Part shown: positions 37,335-45,803 of the stretch, piece by piece
How the letters are laid out: each line of letters begins with the position of its first letter
Position numbering within the stretch: the stretch's first letter is position 1
Assembly: GCF_001012825.1 (NCBI RefSeq)
Contig: NZ_LCZJ02000037.1
Coordinates: 513,637-577,636, forward strand
DNA from: Paenibacillus etheri
Lineage (GTDB): Bacteria; Bacillota; Bacilli; Paenibacillales; Paenibacillaceae
DNA: 64,000 nt
Direction of reading: 5' to 3'
Made by a program: the position numbers and the translations under genes
Notes under the pieces: model-generated
The model's database searches: none
What the model was told of the DNA's origin: nothing
What the model saw: only the letters and a program-made list of their open reading frames with translations

Positions 37335-37360
37335 GAGCTTCGTCACTACTCACGAGGCTC
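37330..37360 (-). terminator. terminator of the amidohydrolase-MFS operon
   Basis: Minus-strand GAGCCTCGT and ACGAAGCTC form the stem, with one G-T pair, followed by TTTTTTATTTTA. Confidence 0.8.
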
Positions 37361-37462
37361 CTCTTTATAATCTATGATAATAACAATTAAGAATATTGGC
37401 TGTTATAGTTTCCTCTCCATATTTTCTCTTGAAATTTTCCTCAAAGACTAACGGTAGTTCGC

Positions 37463-38911
37463 TTATGGCGTTCTGGACATGCCTGCCTGTTTATCTGAAT
37501 TCGTCGCCGGGGACTTTTTAAGAAATAAACTCAAAACCAAGGCGACTAGCGAAAAGCAAAGGGTAATCCAGAAGGTATGACCAAATGCGCGCCCCAAATG
37601 CTCTATGGTGTGCTGCACAGGTAAATTCCGGATCTGCCGGGTGAGGTAAGCGGTCGTTATCGTGATTCCAAATGATGACATGATTTGTTGCGCGGAGGCC
37701 GTAATCGGCGTTACGCGACTGACAAGCTCCTTGGGCGCCGACTTGAGAACATGGGTGTTAATCTGCATCATTGTCAATCCTTGGCCGAGTCCTACAAATG
37801 CAAAGCTGCACATGACATAGACCGAGCTAGTGTCTGCGGTAATTCGAGTCAATGCGAACAAGGCGCAGGCTAACGACGTTATCCCAACAATAGCAACCGG
37901 ACGTATGCCAAATTTGTCAAACAACTTGCCACCCACGTTAATTCCTATGGTCGATAAGATCGCTTGGGGAATAACGTACAGTCCAGCCTCCAGCGGAGAA
38001 AGTCCCTTGGCTTGTTGCAAATAGAGCGTGAACAGCAGCAAGCTTCCGAAGAGGGCAATCTGGTTGGTCCAGCCCAAGATAATACCGTGCGTAAACGCCG
38101 GGGAACGAAATGTCCGCAGTTCGAGCAGCGGCTGCTTCTGCCGGAGTTCATGCCAAATAAAGATCAGTAAAACAACAGCCCCAACAACAAGGGAGGCAAG
38201 CGCCCACACGTTTAACAAGCCCTCAGCTCCCGCCTGATGAACACCGAATACAAGTGAGGCAAAGGCGATCGGGGCAAGAAACGCGCCCAGAACATCCAAT
38301 TTCATCTCATGCACCGGATTGGAGGACGGAAGGTATTTTAAGGCCATCAACAATGCAATCATTCCAACCGGAATATTAATAAGAAAAATCCAGTGCCAAT
38401 TGATGTATTCGATCAACGAACCCGATAGCACAGGACCAAGAATCGGAGCCAACAACATCGGGATTCCGAGAATCCCCATAATGGAGCCTCGTTTGTCGGG
38501 CGGTGAAATCCGGAAGACTGTGGCAATTCCGATTGGAGCAACCATGCCGCCTCCCAGCCCCTGAATGATCCGGAATATAATCAACTGCTCCGGCGTCTGG
38601 GCGAACGAACAAAGTACGGATGCCAGCACAAACAGAACGACACTCGAGATAAACACCCGCTTGGCCGAGAAACGGTCCGAGAACCAACCCGCCAACGGAA
38701 TGACGGCCGACATGGCCAACGTATACGCGGTAATCACCCATTGAACAGTGCCAAGATTGGTGTCGAACGACTGAACCAGCTTAGGTACAGCCACGTTCAT
38801 GACTGTACTATCCAGGATAACCAGGAACATGCCAGCAGCGACAGTCAATAATATTGGTAAAATCTTTCGCAATGAAAATTCAGCTTGTGCGTTCTGGAAT
38901 TGTGCCATCAT
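37463..38911 (-). CDS. MFS drug-type transporter (DHA2/EmrB-QacA)
   Basis: A 482-residue, 14-helix major facilitator. Motif LDSTVMNVAVPKL in helix 1, GWFSDRFSAKRVF in the first loop and the antiporter motif GPVLSGSLIEY are those of EmrB-type proton-driven exporters. The start ATG at 38911 (or 38908) overlaps the amidohydrolase stop codon region, so the two are co-translated. The divergent MarR gene upstream probably represses both. The substrate is unknown; such pumps export lipophilic toxins. Confidence 0.88.
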   Translation of the reverse strand: MMAQFQNAQAEFSLRKILPILLTVAAGMFLVILDSTVMNVAVPKLVQSFDTNLGTVQWVITAYTLAMSAVIPLAGWFSDRFSAKRVFISSVVLFVLASVLCSFAQTPEQLIIFRIIQGLGGGMVAPIGIATVFRISPPDKRGSIMGILGIPMLLAPILGPVLSGSLIEYINWHWIFLINIPVGMIALLMALKYLPSSNPVHEMKLDVLGAFLAPIAFASLVFGVHQAGAEGLLNVWALASLVVGAVVLLIFIWHELRQKQPLLELRTFRSPAFTHGIILGWTNQIALFGSLLLFTLYLQQAKGLSPLEAGLYVIPQAILSTIGINVGGKLFDKFGIRPVAIVGITSLACALFALTRITADTSSVYVMCSFAFVGLGQGLTMMQINTHVLKSAPKELVSRVTPITASAQQIMSSFGITITTAYLTRQIRNLPVQHTIEHLGRAFGHTFWITLCFSLVALVLSLFLKKSPATNSDKQAGMSRTP

Positions 38912-38915
38912 GATT

Positions 38916-40199
38916 TCAGACCTTCGCCATTTTTTGAATACCGCGCTGCCATACTTCACGGATCGATAACGTATCCGAAATATGGGTCGTCGGGTCGCCG
39001 TCAACCAACACCAAGTCAGCTCTTGCCCCTTCCACAATACGTCCGCGGTCATCCAGGTCGAAGCGGCGAGCCGTCTTCGAAGTTGCTGACTGAAGGGCTT
39101 CTACAGGTGTCAATCCCGCTTCCACCAATAGCTGCATCTCGTGGTGTACGCTAACTCCATGGGCAAGCCCGCCTAGCGTTGGAACCGGGACAGAGACATC
39201 TGTACCCACAAGAATGTCTACACCTGCGTGGTGAAGGTCCATCACGTTCCGATAGTTGTCTTCCATACTGCCTTGCGGGTAGGTATTGAAGCTGGCATTC
39301 AGAGTATCGATCCATTCCGGACTAAGCTTGGAACTCACACGTGGATCTCGCGCCATTTCCGATGCGGGTTTACCGATAATCGAGGAGTTCAAGACGAGAC
39401 ATGGCGTAACAAAGGCGCCAGCCTCCGCAATCATTCTCACCAGATCCGGAGTCGTTTCAGGGCGGTCGATGAATATGTGAGCGAGTCCCTCGACTCCGAC
39501 TTCTATTGCTTGCCGGGAGGATTCCGCAGTCAATACATGGGCAATCGCAATCTTGTGATGACGATGCGCTTCCTCTACAGCCGCTCTCAGAATGTCCTGG
39601 CTTAAGACAGGCAGTCCAGGCGCTGCTAATACTGTCCCTTCTTCGATCATAATCTTGATATAGTCGGCTCCGTCTCTAACTTGTTCACCCACGAATGCTA
39701 TAGCTTCGTCCCGGGTCGATACTGCAGGAGCCTCCCCATGATCATGTGCATGAGCGGCCAGCAGGGCATTTCGATCTTCCTCGCTCATCTTCTCCTCCAA
39801 CTCCTTCAGTACAAAATCCGGAATTTCCCCATCCCCAGGCATGAGTTCATCAGGATGCCCACCGGGAGGTGTGACCCCCATCCCTGCAGATCGTACGTCG
39901 GCAATATCCTCGATCCCTTTCAATTGTGACTCGCGGCCATTTTTCGTGAACCCACCCATCATTTCCAGTTCCGTCGTAACTCCGAATTGTAGAGCGTCCC
40001 GCAGGCCATCTACGGAAGTATGAACGTGCGCATCGATCAGACCAGGAAGCAAGGTCCCTCCTTCAGCATCGATAATGATCGCATCTTCCGGTATTTCACC
40101 ACCCACCGATATGATCTTTTCACCTTCGATCAGGACCGTTTCGGCTTCAATCACTTTCTCGCCGTCAAAAATTCTTGCATTGGTAATTGCAGTAATCAT
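38916..40199 (-). CDS. metal-dependent amidohydrolase family protein
   Basis: A 427-residue TIM-barrel hydrolase of the imidazolonepropionase/prolidase-like group. The metal-binding HxH is in LIDAHVHTS (near residue 60). A Lys in YIKIMIEEG (near 180) may be carboxylated, His follow in HHKIAIAHV and the final Asp is in VGTDVSVPVP. A MarR repressor lies divergently upstream and an exporter downstream. It may inactivate a toxic amide, ester or lactone that the pump also removes. The exact substrate cannot be inferred. Confidence 0.85.
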   Translation of the reverse strand: MITAITNARIFDGEKVIEAETVLIEGEKIISVGGEIPEDAIIIDAEGGTLLPGLIDAHVHTSVDGLRDALQFGVTTELEMMGGFTKNGRESQLKGIEDIADVRSAGMGVTPPGGHPDELMPGDGEIPDFVLKELEEKMSEEDRNALLAAHAHDHGEAPAVSTRDEAIAFVGEQVRDGADYIKIMIEEGTVLAAPGLPVLSQDILRAAVEEAHRHHKIAIAHVLTAESSRQAIEVGVEGLAHIFIDRPETTPDLVRMIAEAGAFVTPCLVLNSSIIGKPASEMARDPRVSSKLSPEWIDTLNASFNTYPQGSMEDNYRNVMDLHHAGVDILVGTDVSVPVPTLGGLAHGVSVHHEMQLLVEAGLTPVEALQSATSKTARRFDLDDRGRIVEGARADLVLVDGDPTTHISDTLSIREVWQRGIQKMAKV

Positions 40200-40236
40200 T
40201 GCGTTTCCCTCCAGTTATGAATATGAATTTAATCTT

Positions 40237-40252
40237 TATAGTTTGAACTATA
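40237..40252. promoter_or_regulatory. MarR-type operator 1
   Basis: TATAGTTTGAACTATA: 7-base arms around a 2-base centre, upstream of the amidohydrolase gene and 132 bases from the marR-like start. Confidence 0.6.
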
Positions 40253-40256
40253 ATAG

Positions 40257-40268
40257 TTAGAGTTCTAA
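40257..40268. promoter_or_regulatory. MarR-type operator 2
   Basis: TTAGAGTTCTAA is an inverted repeat (arms TTAGA/TCTAA), the same design as the perfect palindrome at 40348-40359. Confidence 0.6.
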
Positions 40269-40347
40269 TTGTCAATGTATAATCTGATAGAATACTAATA
40301 TTATGCATTTGACAGTTAGACGAAAGGACATTATGATTTTCTTATAG

Positions 40348-40359
40348 TTAGAATTCTAA
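40348..40359. promoter_or_regulatory. MarR-type operator 3
   Basis: TTAGAATTCTAA is a perfect palindrome, 26 bases before the marR-like start codon. Likely autorepression site. Confidence 0.65.
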
Positions 40360-40384
40360 GTATAGAAAGGGAACTGTATGCAAT

Positions 40385-40816
40385 ATGACAGAACATGATT
40401 CGCTTACCCCCTATTCAGATTTGATCCGATCCATTGGAATGAAGATTAGAAGCTTGGCGAACACTCGATTGTCGGAACTGGGACTAAACGCTCAGCAGGG
40501 GCAAATGATGGGCTACATTTTTGAACATCAAGACAAAGGGGTGATACAGAAGGATTTAGCCGAACATTTCGACCGGAAGGGAGCCACCATCACCAGTATG
40601 CTTCAAGGGCTGGAGAAAAAGGGATACATTAAGCGGGTGATTCCGGAAGATAATGAGCGGCAGAAAAAAATATACTTATTGAAAAAAGGGAGCGACCTCG
40701 TTGAAGAATTCAATACAATATTCATGGAAGTCGAAAAGAGTATTATCCAAGGCCTTACCGAAGCAGAAAGTGATTCCTTCAAGAAATTACTAATTAAGGT
40801 AAAGGCAACCATGTAA
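40385..40816 (+). CDS. MarR-family transcriptional regulator
   Basis: A 143-residue winged-helix dimer. LNAQQGQMMGYIFEHQDKGV leads into recognition helix DRKGATITSMLQGLEKKGYI and the wing VIPEDNERQKKIYLL. RBS AAAGGGAACTG lies close to the ATG. It is divergent from the amidohydrolase/exporter operon, with three related palindromes between them. It should repress that operon until a ligand, probably the exported or hydrolysed compound, binds. Confidence 0.88.
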   Translation: MTEHDSLTPYSDLIRSIGMKIRSLANTRLSELGLNAQQGQMMGYIFEHQDKGVIQKDLAEHFDRKGATITSMLQGLEKKGYIKRVIPEDNERQKKIYLLKKGSDLVEEFNTIFMEVEKSIIQGLTEAESDSFKKLLIKVKATM

Positions 40817-40938
40817 AATCCCGCAATTTATGCAGGCTGGATGGAACAGCCGGGAAGAGTTCTAAAACATTCTATCTGCTTATTGCTAAGCATCGCACTG
40901 ACAATCATCAGGAAGTCCGACCGACCAATCTCAAAATG

Positions 40939-40981
40939 GCCTCACGAAAGGAATCGCCAAGGGGGTCCCCCCTCGTGAGGC
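40939..40981. terminator. strong stem-loop between the MarR gene and rlmH
   Basis: GCCTCACGA (40939-40947) pairs with TCGTGAGGC (40973-40981), with a GGGGG/CCCCC inner pair. T-runs are poor on both sides (CATTTTG on the minus strand). It may end rlmH transcription, or be a structural feature at the island edge 63 bases beyond the rlmH stop. Confidence 0.45.
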
Positions 40982-41043
40982 AAGCTGTTCTAATATTTCT
41001 CTAGTCTGTTCCTCCCGGCATGAAATATAACGGGTATTTCGCC

Positions 41044-41061
41044 CTACTTATGATACGGTTC
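41044..41061 (-). repeat. rlmH 3' end, presumed chromosomal attachment site
   Basis: Minus strand GAACCGTATCATAAGTAG encodes E-P-Y-H-K-stop. It is the reference copy for the four repeats at 26550, 27611, 31118 and 34995. Confidence 0.75.
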
Positions 41062-41523
41062 CCCCCGATTTATCTTCACCGCGCGATAAATCTGCTCCAC
41101 CAGCACCAGGCGCATGAGCTGATGGGGCAGCGTCATGCGCCCGAAGCTCATGCGCTGCTGCGCACGGCGCATAACCTCGTCGGAGAGCCCGTGGCTCCCT
41201 CCGATGACGAACACGACATGGCTCGTCCCGTAGGTGCCGAGCCGGTCAATTTCTGCGGCAAGCTCTTCCGAGCTCCACAGCTTGCCGTCAATCGCGAGCG
41301 CAATGACATGCGCCTCGCTCTTTATGTGCGCGAGGATGCGTTCCCCCTCGCGCGCCTTAACAATACCGACCTCTGCTTCGCTTAGAGAGTCGGGTGCTTT
41401 TTCATCTGCCACCTCAATCACCTGAAATTTCAGGTACGGTGTCAGCCGTTTAGCATACTCCGCGATGCCATTAATCAAGTACTTTTCCTTCAATTTTCCT
41501 ACGCCAATAATTTGAATAAGCAT
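41044..41523 (-). CDS. rlmH: 23S rRNA (pseudouridine1915-N3)-methyltransferase
   Basis: A 159-residue SPOUT-family enzyme that methylates pseudouridine 1915 in 23S rRNA helix 69 using S-adenosylmethionine. The knot motifs [13 protein letters not shown] and the C-terminal [11 protein letters not shown]...RGEPYHK tail are conserved. RBS CAGGAGG. In staphylococci the last codons of this gene are the SCC attachment site, and the same codons recur four times downstream here. In Bacillus it lies next to the CxxH/CxxC gene and an htrC-type protease; here those genes have been separated from it. Confidence 0.95.
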   Translation of the reverse strand: MLIQIIGVGKLKEKYLINGIAEYAKRLTPYLKFQVIEVADEKAPDSLSEAEVGIVKAREGERILAHIKSEAHVIALAIDGKLWSSEELAAEIDRLGTYGTSHVVFVIGGSHGLSDEVMRRAQQRMSFGRMTLPHQLMRLVLVEQIYRAVKINRGEPYHK

Positions 41524-41654
41524 AAGTGCCTCCTGTTATAGTCCTCTATTGAAATAGCAAAAGGACGCGCACTGGGCGTCCCTTGTAGTTTTAATAAGTA
41601 CCTTCCTAATCTTTCGCATTCCTTAAATGTCCTATTCTTCAGACAATCCATCCC

Positions 41655-42005
41655 CTACTTACTCTCCTCCCGCTCCTCCATCGCAAAATCCGGCTTTTCG
41701 CCAGCTTCATAAGCACTCAATATAGAATCCAGCAAACCTGGGAAACGTGCGTTAAGATCCTCCGTCCGCAGCGACAGTATACGCTGTGTTCCTTGCACCC
41801 GCGTAAACACAACCCCTGACTCGCGTAGCGTACGGGCATGGTGAGACATAGTGGATTTGGCGATCGGAACGTTGAAGCCGTTGCAAGCCTGTTCTCCATT
41901 TCTATGAATATCCGATACGATATGGAGGCGAATCGGATCGCTGAGCGCATACAATACGGAAGCAAGCTGAATGTCCTTGCGGTCCGGATGAAATAGTATT
42001 TTCAT
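41655..42005 (-). CDS. ArsR-family winged-helix regulator
   Basis: A 116-residue small repressor. LSDPIRLHIVSDI and the recognition helix AKSTMSHHARTLRESGVV are typical of the ArsR/SmtB fold. The metal-binding ELCVCDL motif is absent, so it probably senses something other than arsenic or zinc; one Cys remains near residue 41. It is divergent from the MFS gene at 42140 and most likely controls it. Confidence 0.85.
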   Translation of the reverse strand: MKILFHPDRKDIQLASVLYALSDPIRLHIVSDIHRNGEQACNGFNVPIAKSTMSHHARTLRESGVVFTRVQGTQRILSLRTEDLNARFPGLLDSILSAYEAGEKPDFAMEEREESK

Positions 42006-42139
42006 GGATGATTATCCCCTTTGTCCTACTTTTAATGCGAAAAAAATTACCTAATTGCATTTTATATCAACGCATGCTATATTTCAATTGTTCGTAAGTA
42101 ATCGAACTATTAAACAATAATAAAAGGAGTGCTTCGCAC

Positions 42140-43552
42140 ATGACTTCTGTAAATAACCTTTCCACGAATGCGGATCATGAAGCCTCCGCTCCGGAAGCGA
42201 CTCTTCCACGGGAAGGCCTGCTGACTCTGCTGTTCAGTATCGCTGTGGTTCTCGTCATCATGAATACAGCCATGTTCAATCTGGCACTGCCTGATGTAAC
42301 CGAAGCCTTCGGCATTACAGCTTCATCCGCTTCTTGGATTGTTACCGGGTATTCCATTATGTTTTCGATTGCCTCAATCACGTACAGCCGGCTCTCTGAT
42401 TTTCTGCCGATCCGCCGCCTGCTGGTGATAGGCCTGTTGACGCTAGGCTTTGCAGCTGTGGCCGGCTTCTTCAGCACCAACTTTATCTTTCTGCTTATCG
42501 TGCGCATTCTACAGGCGTCGGGCGCGGGCGCAGTAATGTCCTTATCTCTTGTTCTGTTTACCCGCTATGTCCCACAAGCCCGTCGCGGCAAAGCGATGGC
42601 GACGATTATGTCAGCCGTTTCACTCGGCCTAGGCCTTGGTCCGGTGGCGGGCGGAGCCATCGTCGAATATCTCGGCTGGATCTGGTTGTTCGCTGTAACG
42701 GCAGCTATTTTGCTTCTCGTGCCGCTGTTCCTCATCCTGTTGCCTAAAGAGGTACCCACCCGCGGCTCCTTCGATGTGCTCGGTGGGCTGCTCTTGGGCG
42801 TCGGCACTACCGGACTGCTGCTGTTCCTGACTAGTGGGCTGTGGATGGCCTTGGTGGATGGCCTTGTTGCCATTGCTTTATTTGTTGGACGCATCCGCAG
42901 CACGCCCGACCCATTTGTAATGCCCGCGCTTTTCCGTAACCGCTCATATCTCGTGCTGGCGGCGATCGGAATCGCCTCCTATCTGTGCAGCTTCGCCACC
43001 TTGTTCCTGCTGCCGCAGATTTTGACTCATCGCTTTGGCTTCAGTGCAAGTCATGCCGGGCTTGTGATCTTTCCGGGATCGCTGCTCGCCATTTTCGTTT
43101 CCCGTTCCGTCGGACGAATCATCGACCGTTATGGCAATGCGGGGATATTGCGCTTCGCTCCACTGCTTGTGCTGACTGCTACCGTCCTATTCGCTTTTTT
43201 TGCTGGACGATCCTGGATTGCCGTTATGCTTATCTATATGATCATGAGTCTTGCCTTCACTACATTGTCTAGTAGTGTATCCAATGAAATCTCGCGGATT
43301 CTGCCTTCCTCGCAAATCGGCTCTGGAATGGGGTTGTTCCAGCTGCTGCAATTCTTTAGCGGGGCCTTCAGCGTTGCTATGGCTGCAAGCACACTGGAAT
43401 GGAAGCGTGGGCTGCCGCTCTGGGCAGCCTACTCGAACATCTACTGGGGACTCTCTATTGCTGCAATGCTTGCCATCATCTCAGCTATTATCTACCGCCG
43501 GAACAACCGAGGTAGCTCACTGACCAGCATGGCGGACGCAGCAGATGCATAA
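42140..43552 (+). CDS. MFS exporter (DHA2-like)
   Basis: A 470-residue membrane protein with about 14 predicted helices. Motifs MNTAMFNLALPDVTEAFG in helix 1 and YSRLSDFLPIRRLL in loop 2-3 fit drug:H+ antiporters. The TetB/Bmr-like conserved segment GPVAGGAIVEYLGW is present. RBS AAAGGAG. It is paired with the divergent ArsR gene and ends with a strong terminator. The GC content is higher than that of the cyd genes, fitting a later insertion between rlmH and its old neighbour. Confidence 0.87.
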   Translation: MTSVNNLSTNADHEASAPEATLPREGLLTLLFSIAVVLVIMNTAMFNLALPDVTEAFGITASSASWIVTGYSIMFSIASITYSRLSDFLPIRRLLVIGLLTLGFAAVAGFFSTNFIFLLIVRILQASGAGAVMSLSLVLFTRYVPQARRGKAMATIMSAVSLGLGLGPVAGGAIVEYLGWIWLFAVTAAILLLVPLFLILLPKEVPTRGSFDVLGGLLLGVGTTGLLLFLTSGLWMALVDGLVAIALFVGRIRSTPDPFVMPALFRNRSYLVLAAIGIASYLCSFATLFLLPQILTHRFGFSASHAGLVIFPGSLLAIFVSRSVGRIIDRYGNAGILRFAPLLVLTATVLFAFFAGRSWIAVMLIYMIMSLAFTTLSSSVSNEISRILPSSQIGSGMGLFQLLQFFSGAFSVAMAASTLEWKRGLPLWAAYSNIYWGLSIAAMLAIISAIIYRRNNRGSSLTSMADAADA

Positions 43553-43584
43553 GATTAATGAGCCCCCGATATATTATTCCATGC

Positions 43585-43630
43585 AAAAACACCCTGCTGC
43601 CCATTTCCGGGACTGCAAGGTGTTTTTTTA
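43585..43630 (+). terminator. terminator of the 42140 MFS gene
   Basis: AAAAACACC pairs with GGTGTTTTT around an inner GCCC/GGGA and CTGC/GCA stem, with a run of seven T. Confidence 0.85.
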
Positions 43631-43647
43631 TAGGTCTTAACGGTCCT

Positions 43648-43815
43648 TTAGACCACCAAATATTCAGCGTTCTTCTCACATTGGGTGCACTTTGCCGGCG
43701 GGTCCCAGTCAGAGAATTCCGTTTCCTTCAAATCCACTACATCTGGTGCATCTTCATACTCGTCCACAAATAAATCAATAGCTAATTCTACATGTTCTTT
43801 ACATACTACATACAT
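43648..43815 (-). CDS. CxxH/CxxC mini-protein (BA_5709-type)
   Basis: A 55-residue protein. It starts MYVVCKEH, giving the CxxH pair, and has an acidic middle (EYEDAPDV). It ends with CTQCEKNAEYLVV, giving CxxC. The four ligands suggest a zinc-binding knuckle. This family is a known neighbour of rlmH and the HtrC-like protease in Bacillales, which supports the call. Here it is separated from rlmH by the ArsR/MFS pair and from the protease by cyd, ydjO and csp. The function is unknown; a weak RBS (AAGGGA) lies upstream. Confidence 0.85.
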   Translation of the reverse strand: MYVVCKEHVELAIDLFVDEYEDAPDVVDLKETEFSDWDPPAKCTQCEKNAEYLVV

Positions 43816-43953
43816 TCAACCAAGCATCCCTTTCTGTGCCGCTACGGCCTAATACTCCTTCTATTGTTCTACCATACTTCCCACGAAAAAGGAACTCCTA
43901 TCTGTCCATTCCAGCGATCTATTCATCCATTGTTTATATTCTTGCCTTACATC

Positions 43954-43993
43954 AAAAAAAGATTCCTCCCACCCCGAAGGGCAAAAGGAATCT
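43954..43993 (-). terminator. terminator of the cyd operon
   Basis: Minus-strand AGATTCCT and AGGAATCT flank an inner GCCC-TTCG-GGGT hairpin and are followed by TTTTTTT, 52 bases past the cydC stop. Confidence 0.85.
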
Positions 43994-44045
43994 CTTCACT
44001 CATCTCTCTCTATTTTCTATAAATATTATCTCCAAACTCTCCATC

Positions 44046-45803
44046 CTACCCTAGAAACTCCACCGGACGATCCAGCTCATATAATCTGCGGTAACGCGGT
44101 TCTTTTTTCATCAGCTCCGCATGGGTTCCACGCATTTCTACCGAGCCATTTTCCATAAAAATCACTTCATCCATCTGCTCCGCACCGACCAAATGATGCG
44201 TTACCCAAATTAGTGACTTACCCTTCATGGCTTCGAACATTGTCTTCAAAAGATCACGTTCCGTCCGCGGATCTAACCCTACAGTCGGTTCGTCGAGTAT
44301 GACAACAGGTGTATTTTGCAGCAAAATACGAGCTAACGCTATCCGCTGACGCTCTCCACCGGAGAAACGTTGCCCCGCTTCACGGACAAAGGTATCATAG
44401 CCATCTGGCAACGAGGAGATCAACGTATCCATTTTGGCTAAGGCGCCAGCTTCTTTAATGGCTTGTTCGGAAGCCTTCGGATCACCCATACGAATATTGT
44501 TGGCTACCGTAGTGTCGAATAAGTGTGGGCTCTGATTTAACACCGCTATAATAGAAGGAATATGCTCGCCATAGGCATCTGCAGCGATACCATTAATCGT
44601 AGCCGAGCCGTCAGAAGGCTCAATAACACCTTGAATAGCCTTTAATAACGTCGATTTACCCGCACCACTTCGGCCGATAATCGCAATCTTTTTACCTTGT
44701 GGAATATCGAGGCTGAGATCGCGAACCGACCAGTTAGCTTCTGACCCATAGTGGTAACCTACATTTTCGAGCTTGATGTGAGCACTCTGCATGGCCTGAG
44801 GTAGAGCATCGACTACAGATATAGATGCTTTTTCAGACACGATATTCTGCTTAGTTCCGTCTACACCAGACAAACGCTCCAGCGAGTTACGGTACTGCGG
44901 GATTTTCTCCACCGCTTCAGACACTGGCAGAAAGGCATCTGCTACAGGAAAAACAACCAATACGAATGCCGCAATCAATGTACCCGCAATAGCACCATCT
45001 GCAAACTCTCCAGCGGCCCAATATAGCATAGAAAGCACGCCAATCCCAATTACCGTTTGCCCAATGAACGTACGAAGACGTGCCCAGCTGCGCAGCGCTG
45101 CATCGGTCTTGGCTACTTTTCTCTCATCTGCTTCATAAGTGTCTACGAACTGGCTTTGTCGTCCACTAATGACCCAGTCACCCATACCAAGTACGGCGTC
45201 AGTCAGCTTTTGATAGAGACGATTACGCTCTACTTTCACTTCACGTTGGCGCTTCTGTGTGAACAATAGAGATAAGAACGGCAACACCACTACTAACACC
45301 AATATATACAGAGCCATCAATAGCGCAAAAGCGATATCAAAAGTGCCCAGTGCAATCACAGCTGCTCCATAAATCAACAAAGCAATGATGCTTGGAAAAA
45401 CGGTGCGCAGATATACATTTTGCAAATATTCAATGTCATCCGCAAGCATCCCGAGAATATCCCCCGTGCGGAAGCGGGACGATAGGAACAAGGCTTGAGG
45501 CTCCAAAATATTGTACAAACGCACACGCATCTTAGATAGAATTCGCAAAATCGTGTCATGCCCAACTAAACGTTCTACATAATGAATGACAGCCCGACTC
45601 GTTCCGAACGTACGCACACCTACAATCGGTACATAAATCATTAGAATATTTTCGACGGGTGTAGACGCTTTTGAGATCAGAAATCCTGAAGTATACATTA
45701 ATGATGAGGCTGTAAAAATCGTCAACGCCCCAAGCACAATAATTAGTACAAAACGCCAAAAATACGAAGATACATACGGAGCAAACCATCCTTCACGTTT
45801 CAA
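44046..45803 (-). CDS. cydC: heterodimeric thiol ABC exporter, CydC-type subunit
   Basis: A 585-residue fused membrane and ATPase half-transporter. Six helices (about residues 15-310) precede Walker A GRSGAGKSTLLK, signature FSGGERQRIALARILL and Walker B VVILDEPTVGLDP. It pairs with the preceding subunit to export cysteine/glutathione, or heme-related redox partners, needed to assemble cytochrome bd. It overlaps the upstream gene by 4 bases (ATGA). B. subtilis nomenclature calls this position cydD. Confidence 0.88.
   Translation of the reverse strand: MKREGWFAPYVSSYFWRFVLIIVLGALTIFTASSLMYTSGFLISKASTPVENILMIYVPIVGVRTFGTSRAVIHYVERLVGHDTILRILSKMRVRLYNILEPQALFLSSRFRTGDILGMLADDIEYLQNVYLRTVFPSIIALLIYGAAVIALGTFDIAFALLMALYILVLVVVLPFLSLLFTQKRQREVKVERNRLYQKLTDAVLGMGDWVISGRQSQFVDTYEADERKVAKTDAALRSWARLRTFIGQTVIGIGVLSMLYWAAGEFADGAIAGTLIAAFVLVVFPVADAFLPVSEAVEKIPQYRNSLERLSGVDGTKQNIVSEKASISVVDALPQAMQSAHIKLENVGYHYGSEANWSVRDLSLDIPQGKKIAIIGRSGAGKSTLLKAIQGVIEPSDGSATINGIAADAYGEHIPSIIAVLNQSPHLFDTTVANNIRMGDPKASEQAIKEAGALAKMDTLISSLPDGYDTFVREAGQRFSGGERQRIALARILLQNTPVVILDEPTVGLDPRTERDLLKTMFEAMKGKSLIWVTHHLVGAEQMDEVIFMENGSVEMRGTHAELMKKEPRYRRLYELDRPVEFLG

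Larger units (their letters stand above)
26550..41061. mobile_element. rlmH-anchored SCC-like composite island (candidate)
   Basis: Five same-strand copies of an rlmH-tail repeat (26550, 27611, 31118, 34995, 41044) divide this stretch into units of 1.1, 3.5, 3.9 and 6.0 kb. The copy at 41044 is the true rlmH end. Staphylococcal SCC elements insert at precisely this position and leave such repeats. No ccr serine recombinase, integrase or transposase is visible inside, so units may have lost theirs or moved in trans. Base composition varies between units and truncated genes lie at internal joints. The repeats are seen; the mobile-element reading is inference. Confidence 0.6.
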
